Position numbers and translations under genes: made by a program. A stretch of 20,455 bases of DNA. Source: JAALLB01 sp964502215. GTDB lineage: Bacteria; Pseudomonadota; Alphaproteobacteria; Rhizobiales; Rhizobiaceae. The stretch's first letter is position 1, and every line of letters starts with the position of its first letter. Shown here in pieces: positions 15,326-20,455 of the stretch. A model generated the notes under the pieces. The model made no database searches. It worked only from the letters and a program-made list of their open reading frames with translations, and had not been told where the DNA came from. The stretch lies in the NCBI GenBank assembly GCA_964502215.1, contig CAZCUN010000057.1:1-20455 (forward strand), written 5' to 3'.

Positions 15326-17221
15326 TTACCTATCGTACCAAAAGGTATCAGGTTTATAGATGCCAAAATAGGAAGTAGGCTCCCATGCATAAATGCCATC
15401 TTCTGGAACATTTCTTAAGTCGTTTGCCACCACAACAGGCTGTCTACTGTTGTTCACTGTACCAATACTAAAGACCTGATCGGCATAGCCACTTAGCATT
15501 TCATGCCAAATTTGATGACGCTCTTCGTCTGTATTTGCAAGCATCCATTGGTTGAAAAGTTGTAGCTGAACCATTGGGCCATCCAAATTAACAGGTTCAC
15601 CAGCTTTTGTATTGGTACTGGCATATTGCCCCCATTTTGGCCATTGAAGTTGGGCTTCATCGGTTGGGGCTAATTCTTCTGGGTTCATGGCCGAGGTAGC
15701 AACTGCGTTGTTCAAACCACTAAATACAGAGATAAGCGTTTCACCTGCCGCAGCACGCCTTCTAAAGATATCGCGCTGTGATGATCTGATAAAAATCTTG
15801 AGACCAATTTCGCGGTAATGATCTGTGATTAATTCCAACACATCTGTTTCTTCAGAACTTTCACCAGCTGTCTCGATTGTAATTTCTGCACGACGGCCAT
15901 CTGGTAAAAGTCGGGTGCCGTCAGGATCTTTTTTATCAAGTCCTAAGTCATCTAAGAGTGCGTTTGCTTTATCTCGGTCGTATTTAGCCCACATCTGAGA
16001 GTACTCACTTTTATAAAGTGTACTTTGCGGCATGACTGTATTTGCACTTGGATAAGCAAGTCCAAAATAGATAACCTCATTAATCTCTTTGCGATTAATC
16101 CCAAGTGAAAGTGCTCTACGGAACCGCACGTCTTGTATTACCTTACGCCAAACCTCATCATTGGCATTTAAGTTTGGAAAGAGAGCAACCTGCGATCCCC
16201 GACCAAGTGACCACAATCTTGTTTTGTAGTTATTCTTTTTTTCTCCACGCTTGAGATAAGGCACGTCGCTAAATTGCAAATAACGCGCCTGTAAATCAGC
16301 TTCACCCGTCCCTGCTTTTGCAGCAATTACATCTTTTGAAACAACAGACATAATCAATCGATCTATGTATGGCAGTTGTTGTCCGTTAGGGTCTATACGG
16401 TGGAAATACGGATTACGTTCAAAAACAAACCTTGTACTAGGTGGTGGTGTTGTATTGCGCCAGGCTTGCAAGGTTGGAAGTGCGGGATTTTCTGGCCTGC
16501 GTTGTCTTTGCTTGCGTGTGTGCAATGCAGTCCAATCCCTTGCATCATTTTCTTCAACTTTTTTGGCAAGCTCGTCTTTATCTGCATATGTTTCATGAAA
16601 CTGCTTCATATAATGAGCAGGTCGATAGATATAAAGCGGGGAAGGTGCTGCAAGAGCTGGTAAGAAAGATGGATTTGGTTTTGACCAAGTATATCTAAAA
16701 GTCAGATCATCAATGACAGTAAAAGTTGGCGCTTCACCATCTACCAACAACTGGGCAGGTATGCCTTTTTTGCCAAGCTTTGCGTTGTTGACGATGTCTT
16801 CCCAGTAGTAACGAAAATCTTCAGAAGTTAAAAGATGACCATCTGACCAACGGTGCCCTTTACGAAGCTTAAATGTGAAATCTCGCCCTTGTCCGACATA
16901 AAAGGATTCAGCGACATCAGGCTCAATTTTGTAATCAGACGAATAACCAACAAGGCGCGCGTAGGTGTAAACAGTGATCTGACCAAGGTCTTTTGCCTTG
17001 CCCATTAACAGCCTTAAATCACCACCGTATTTGCCAATTGTTTTATTGGTTTTATCATAATCAAGCACTCGAGGCTTTTCAGGTAGTCGTTGCTCCATAG
17101 GCGGCAGGCTGCCTTCCTCAACTAGCTTTTGCAACATAGGGATTTCTGCAGAAAATGCTGATGACACCATTGATGCGAAAGTTATGGAAATAACAATAAG
17201 AATTTTTCTACTAATACTCAT
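15326..17221 (-). CDS. ABC transporter periplasmic substrate-binding protein (SBP family 5)
   Basis: This 631-residue protein has an N-terminal signal peptide: basic start SRK, hydrophobic core 7-19, and cleavage probably after residue 24 or 25. The mature part begins with a segment of the LVEEGSLPPMEQRLPEKPRV kind, and the IGKYGGDLRL and FTFKLRKGHRWSDG segments are typical of the SBP_bac_5 family. It is about 100 residues longer than OppA or DppA. Large members of this kind in rhizobia include the alpha-galactoside binding protein AgpA, as well as peptide-binding forms such as YejA, so the substrate may be an oligosaccharide or an oligopeptide. The start overlaps the ATPase gene by ATGA, so the order ATPase, binding protein, permease, permease is translated from one message. 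No lipobox is seen, so the protein should be soluble in the periplasm. Confidence 0.9.
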   Translation of the reverse strand: MSISRKILIVISITFASMVSSAFSAEIPMLQKLVEEGSLPPMEQRLPEKPRVLDYDKTNKTIGKYGGDLRLLMGKAKDLGQITVYTYARLVGYSSDYKIEPDVAESFYVGQGRDFTFKLRKGHRWSDGHLLTSEDFRYYWEDIVNNAKLGKKGIPAQLLVDGEAPTFTVIDDLTFRYTWSKPNPSFLPALAAPSPLYIYRPAHYMKQFHETYADKDELAKKVEENDARDWTALHTRKQRQRRPENPALPTLQAWRNTTPPPSTRFVFERNPYFHRIDPNGQQLPYIDRLIMSVVSKDVIAAKAGTGEADLQARYLQFSDVPYLKRGEKKNNYKTRLWSLGRGSQVALFPNLNANDEVWRKVIQDVRFRRALSLGINRKEINEVIYFGLAYPSANTVMPQSTLYKSEYSQMWAKYDRDKANALLDDLGLDKKDPDGTRLLPDGRRAEITIETAGESSEETDVLELITDHYREIGLKIFIRSSQRDIFRRRAAAGETLISVFSGLNNAVATSAMNPEELAPTDEAQLQWPKWGQYASTNTKAGEPVNLDGPMVQLQLFNQWMLANTDEERHQIWHEMLSGYADQVFSIGTVNNSRQPVVVANDLRNVPEDGIYAWEPTSYFGIYKPDTFWYDR

Positions 17222-19131
17222 AATGCTCTTAGTTCCGAAGGATTACAGTTACAATTTGCAAGAACATAATGACCTTCGTCAATACGAATGTTTTCCAGCG
17301 CCCCATCTTGCGAAATTTTAAAAGAAGCACCCCAATCATCTGCCTCTGCTGATGATTGATACTTGATGTTTTCAAAATCTAGAAGACGATCTAAGTCTGG
17401 GTATGGCACTGCAGATAGTAAGGATTTAGTGTAAGGGTGGCTAGGATTAGTAAACAGCTGCTCTCTTGAGGCTATCTCAACCAATTTTCCTTGGCACATA
17501 ACTGCAATACGATCGGCAACATAATTTACAACCGCCAGATTATGCGAGATGAATAGACTTGTAAGCCCAAGTTCTTTGCGTAAATCATTTAGTAGATTAA
17601 GAATTTGCGCTTGTACGGATACATCCAGTGCAGAAACCGGTTCATCGCAAATCATAACTTCAGGATGCAAAGCCAATGCTCTAGCAATTCCGATACGCTG
17701 TCTTTGACCGCCAGAAAATGAATGCGGATAGCGGTTTAGGCAGTTAGAGTCTAACCCAACAAGTTTTATCAAGTCTAACAAGTCTTGTTTTTGTTCTTTG
17801 CCTGAATGAAGACCATGAATAACATAAGGCTCTGATAAAATATTCTGAATAGTCATTCTTGGATTTAATGAACTATACGGATCTTGAAAGATCATTTGAA
17901 CTTTGCGGCGAAAATCCATGAGATCATCACCTTTAAGACCAAGAACGTCCTTCATTCCATCTTTGGTATTGAGTTGAACTGTTCCTGCCGAAGCTTCCAA
18001 AGCCTTCATAATAAGTTTTGAAACAGTCGTTTTTCCCGAGCCACTTTCTCCAACGAGACCGAGGCACTCACCTTTTTTGATTTCAAAACTAACATTATCA
18101 ACTGCAACAACTTTTTGCTCTTCACCACCACCAAGCCAACTGCCTTTGCTGGTTGAAAACTCTTTTCTTAAATTTTCAACTTTGATATGAGGGCCCTCAA
18201 ATTCTGGCACATCAGAGGCTTTGAACTTTGCAGCAAGTTTATGAATTGTTTGCGTAGACCTCTCTCCACCTCCATCTCTTAAAGAGACAAGTCTTTCACC
18301 TTGTTTCATTTCAAAATGCGGGATTGCAGCTATCAGCGCTTTTAAATATGGGTGCTTTGGTCTGCGGAATATATCATCAACACTACCTGCTTCCATAATC
18401 TCACCGTGATAAATCACAACAACTTTGTCAGCCATATTAGCTACAACACCAAGATCGTGGGTAATCATTAAAATGGCAGTATTGAATTTTTTCTGTAGTT
18501 CTTTCATCAACCCTAGGATTTGCGCTTGTACAGTAACATCTAGTGCCGTTGTGGGTTCATCAGCAATGACCATTGCAGGATTACAAATCAGCGCCATCGC
18601 AATGACTGCACGTTGACGCAGACCACCTGATAGTTCGAACGGATACATTTCATAGCCACGGGCAGGATCTGGAAACCCAACTAACCGCAAGATCTCCTCA
18701 GTATCAGAACGCGCCTCGCTTGAAGATTTCGTGTGATGAAGAATGAGCGCTTCTTCAACTTGATTGCCGATTGTATGCAAGGGAGAAAGCGCTGTCATTG
18801 GTTCTTGAAAAACCATTGAAATTCTACCGCCACGCACTTCATATAAGTACTGATCTTTTGCATCTAGACTTGCGATGTCTATCGCCGGATCATCATTTTC
18901 AGGATCATTGAATAGAATGCTGCCATCATTAATTTGAGCGTTCTTAGGCAGTATTCGCAAAATGGATTGAGCAATGACTGATTTACCAGAACCAGACTCC
19001 CCAACAATTGCAACAACCTCCCCTTTCGCAACAGAAAAACTCACGCCTTTAACGGCATCAATCTGACCTTTTTGCAAATTAAAGGAGACTTTAAGGTCTT
19101 TCACTTCTAATAATTTAGATGAATCACCCAT
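17218..19131 (-). CDS. ABC transporter double ATPase (OppD-OppF fusion, YejF type)
   Basis: This 637-residue cytoplasmic protein has two complete ABC domains in tandem. Domain 1 has Walker A GESGSGKS (44-51), a Q-loop in MVFQEPMTALSP, signature LSGGLRQR and Walker B with ADEPTTALDV. Domain 2, from about residue 320, has Walker A GESGSGKTT, MIFQDPYSSLNPR, signature FSGGQRQRIGIARAL and Walker B with CDEPVSALDV. Each domain is followed by the oligopeptide-type extension (HPYLKALIAAIPH; HPYTKSLLSAVPYPD). Both ATP sites look intact. After the second extension there is an extra tail of about 50 residues that ends with a CNCN motif. The ATG follows a short AT-rich stretch, and the best Shine-Dalgarno (AGGGGG) is 14 nt away, further than usual. 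It is the first gene of the operon and energises uptake. Confidence 0.94.
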   Translation of the reverse strand: MGDSSKLLEVKDLKVSFNLQKGQIDAVKGVSFSVAKGEVVAIVGESGSGKSVIAQSILRILPKNAQINDGSILFNDPENDDPAIDIASLDAKDQYLYEVRGGRISMVFQEPMTALSPLHTIGNQVEEALILHHTKSSSEARSDTEEILRLVGFPDPARGYEMYPFELSGGLRQRAVIAMALICNPAMVIADEPTTALDVTVQAQILGLMKELQKKFNTAILMITHDLGVVANMADKVVVIYHGEIMEAGSVDDIFRRPKHPYLKALIAAIPHFEMKQGERLVSLRDGGGERSTQTIHKLAAKFKASDVPEFEGPHIKVENLRKEFSTSKGSWLGGGEEQKVVAVDNVSFEIKKGECLGLVGESGSGKTTVSKLIMKALEASAGTVQLNTKDGMKDVLGLKGDDLMDFRRKVQMIFQDPYSSLNPRMTIQNILSEPYVIHGLHSGKEQKQDLLDLIKLVGLDSNCLNRYPHSFSGGQRQRIGIARALALHPEVMICDEPVSALDVSVQAQILNLLNDLRKELGLTSLFISHNLAVVNYVADRIAVMCQGKLVEIASREQLFTNPSHPYTKSLLSAVPYPDLDRLLDFENIKYQSSAEADDWGASFKISQDGALENIRIDEGHYVLANCNCNPSELRAL

Positions 19132-19345
19132 TTGTACGAATTATGCCCCCTGAGAATTTCTTAAGTCAGTATTTATTTGAGGCATTTTACATACCTAATC
19201 TCCAAAGGAAAGTACCATAAATTAAAATCAATAAAAGATGTATTATTGAAACAATCATATTTTACTGAAATATATGCTTTTAAAAATTGAAATTATAGAA
19301 TGCGTGCTAGATTATTATTGTAATTTTGATAGCGCAAAAAAGCTG
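19132..19345 (-). promoter_or_regulatory. AT-rich intergenic region upstream of the ABC operon
   Basis: This 214-bp stretch is the largest gap in the window. It must hold the promoter of the ABC operon, since the upstream epimerase gene ends at its far side. Several TATA-like segments are present, but no -35/-10 pair stands out. Near the epimerase end a run of six T (minus strand, about 19335-19340) follows the stop codon, but only a weak stem precedes it, so a terminator is not called. I see no conserved open frame or RNA gene in it. Confidence 0.35.
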
Positions 19346-20323
19346 TTATCTGATTTCGAAATAATCTCGATACCACTCAACAAATAAACTTAACCCTTCT
19401 TGGAGATTGGTTTTTGGCTCAAAACCATAATCCGCATTAATCTGGGATATATCTGCATATGTCGCTGGTACATCACCTGGCTGCATCGGTAAGTTTTTGC
19501 GCACTGCTTTCTTATCTAACGCTGTCTCAAGCGTCTTTAGAAAGTCTTCTAGAGTTTCTGGCTTGTTATTTCCTATATTATAAACTTTATGAGGTGCATC
19601 TTTTTGTTTGATAAAGCCCTTATCCAACATAGCAATAATACCAGAAATGATATCATCAATATATGTAAAATCACGAAGCATATCCCCGTGATTAAATACT
19701 TCTATTTGCTCACCGGCTAAAATCTTTTTTGTGAAAGAGAAGTAAGCCATATCAGGCCTTCCCCAAGGGCCATAAACTGTAAAAAACCTAAGCCCTGTTA
19801 GAGGTATATTGTATAAATGCGCGTAGGTATGGCTGATTAATTCATCAGATTTTTTAGTTGCTGCATAAAGTGAAACAGGACTATCGGCTCTATCTGTTTC
19901 TTTAAAAGGCAAATCTTTTCTGCCTCCATAGACGGAGCTGGATGAGGCATATAACATATGCTCTAGCCCGTCTTTATTACGGGCAATTTCTAAAATATTT
20001 AAATGACCAACTAGATTTGATTGCACATAGGCGCGAGGATTTTCCAAGCTATAACGAACACCAGCTTGAGCGGCAAGGTGTACTATTTTCGTAAAGCTTT
20101 TTTCTTTGAGAAATTCTTCCAGCGCCATATCATCAGCAATATCAATTTGACCAAAATCAAAGTTTTTATATTGCTTAAGTATGTTGAGCCTAGCTTGCTT
20201 TAAATCTACGTCATAATAGTCATTAAGATTATCAATACCAATAACTGCTCGACCCTCATCAAGCAAAGTCTTTGCTAAATGAAACCCAACAAATCCAGCA
20301 GCCCCAGTAATCAAAAAAGCCAT
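19346..20323 (-). CDS. NAD-dependent epimerase, UDP-glucuronate 4-epimerase type
   Basis: This 325-residue short-chain dehydrogenase/reductase of the extended type converts a UDP-sugar, most likely UDP-glucuronate to UDP-galacturonate. Visible parts are the Rossmann loop TGAAGFVG (6-13), Asp31 for NAD ribose, the DNLNDYYD segment (31-38) that marks this subgroup, HLAAQAGVRYS (82-92), the Ser cluster 127-130, and the catalytic pair Tyr153 and Lys157 in LYAATKKSDE. The C-terminal half has RFFTVYGPWGRPDMA and LPMQPGDVPATYAD, both typical of CapI/LpsL-like enzymes. The frame opens at 20386, but I start at the ATG at 20321-20323 because the Rossmann strand should begin within a few residues. The product could feed the glycosyltransferases in this window. 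UDP-glucose 4-epimerase is a less likely alternative. Confidence 0.88.
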   Translation of the reverse strand: MAFLITGAAGFVGFHLAKTLLDEGRAVIGIDNLNDYYDVDLKQARLNILKQYKNFDFGQIDIADDMALEEFLKEKSFTKIVHLAAQAGVRYSLENPRAYVQSNLVGHLNILEIARNKDGLEHMLYASSSSVYGGRKDLPFKETDRADSPVSLYAATKKSDELISHTYAHLYNIPLTGLRFFTVYGPWGRPDMAYFSFTKKILAGEQIEVFNHGDMLRDFTYIDDIISGIIAMLDKGFIKQKDAPHKVYNIGNNKPETLEDFLKTLETALDKKAVRKNLPMQPGDVPATYADISQINADYGFEPKTNLQEGLSLFVEWYRDYFEIR

Positions 20324-20356
20324 AAAAGAACATCTCTTATTATTAATTCCTATCCA

Positions 20357-20386
20357 TTTCATGGTTTGCTTAGCAAGGAATGTCAA
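20357..20386 (-). promoter_or_regulatory. Possible promoter of the epimerase gene
   Basis: On the minus strand a perfect TTGACA (20381-20386) lies 18 bp from ATGAAA (20357-20362), a poor -10. It is 33 bp upstream of the chosen start codon and only 16 bp from the IS end, so the IS insertion sits just above the likely native promoter. The weak -10 keeps confidence low. Confidence 0.3.
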
Positions 20387-20391
20387 ATGAG

Positions 20392-20420
20392 AATAATTCT
20401 AGGGGCTGTCCCAGATAACT
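20392..20420. repeat. Copy 2 of the 29-bp inverted repeat at the window edges
   Basis: This is the exact reverse complement of 31-59. The inner 11 bp (AATAATTCTAG) and the corresponding inner bases of copy 1 would form the 18-bp perfect palindrome AATAATTCTAGAATTATT if joined across one CTAG. The outer 18 bp are the IS terminus. Confidence 0.85.
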
Positions 20421-20455
20421 CAAAAATGGGTTATCAATATGGGTATGAGAAGAAG
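20403..20455 (+). mobile_element. Left end of an insertion sequence (partial, runs off window)
   Basis: Positions 20403-20420 (GGGCTGTCCCAGATAACT) are the inverted-repeat partner of 31-48. From 20426 an open frame ATG..., MGYQYGYEKK, runs to the last base of the window and could be the start of a transposase on the plus strand, five bases after the repeat. No good Shine-Dalgarno is seen, so this start is uncertain. The orientation is the same as for the IS end at 1-48: one window edge holds the 3' end of an element, the other the 5' end. CTAG at 20399-20402 may be the target duplication. Confidence 0.6.

Noticed and set aside
19325..19345. Terminator after the epimerase gene
   Set aside because: A six-T run is present, but the preceding stem is only about four pairs, too weak to call.
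1..20455. Plasmid origin in a possible 20-kb circle
   Set aside because: No replication initiator, partition gene or iteron array was seen, so a plasmid is not supported even if the ends join.

Overview
The window looks like a piece of the chromosome of an AT-rich alphaproteobacterium, probably marine and near the Hyphomicrobiales. This rests on recognised protein families and on gene arrangements familiar from that class, not on a marker gene. No rRNA, tRNA, CRISPR array or replication gene is visible. All genes but one are on the minus strand and coding density is very high. The longest stretch without a gene is 214 bp (19132-19345), so no gap exceeds 300 bp.

Layout in the direction of minus-strand transcription (right to left): (1) 20403-20455 is the left end of an insertion sequence. 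(2) 19346-20323 is a nucleotide-sugar epimerase of the UDP-glucuronate 4-epimerase type. (3) 19131-13168 is a four-gene ABC importer operon of the Opp/Yej type: a double ATPase, a large periplasmic binding protein and two permeases. (4) 13161-12031 is a plus-strand GT4 glycosyltransferase, convergent with the ABC operon and divergent from the next block. (5) 11893-8272 holds three tightly packed glycosyltransferases: MurG-like, GT4, MurG-like. (6) 8179-523 is a ten-gene Mrp-type cation/proton antiporter operon, in which nine of the genes match Mrp subunits or antiporter-like subunits. (7) 501-85 is a Nudix hydrolase that may be the last gene of that operon. (8) 1-48 is the right end of an insertion sequence.

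The Mrp cluster is the most notable part. Its order is E-F-G-(MrpA C-terminal piece)-B-C-D-(MrpA N-terminal-like)-(two-helix small protein)-(third antiporter-like subunit). There is no full-length MrpA. Instead there are three separate antiporter-like subunits, each keeping the Glu/Lys/Lys residues of the proton path, and a small membrane protein lies between the last two. Eight of the nine junctions overlap and the ninth has a 4-nt gap, so the genes very probably make one complex. The expected role is export of Na+ (or another cation) in exchange for protons, for pH and salt homeostasis.

The glycosyltransferases and the epimerase suggest synthesis of a cell-surface or lipid-linked glycan, perhaps containing galacturonate. 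No polymerase, flippase or export gene lies in the window, so the product cannot be named. The ABC importer probably takes up oligopeptides or oligosaccharides.

Both window edges carry the same 18-bp IS terminus, each flanked inward by the same AT-rich half-palindrome centred on CTAG. The two edges are opposite ends of same-oriented IS copies. This is either why the assembly stops here, or a sign that the segment closes across one IS copy.
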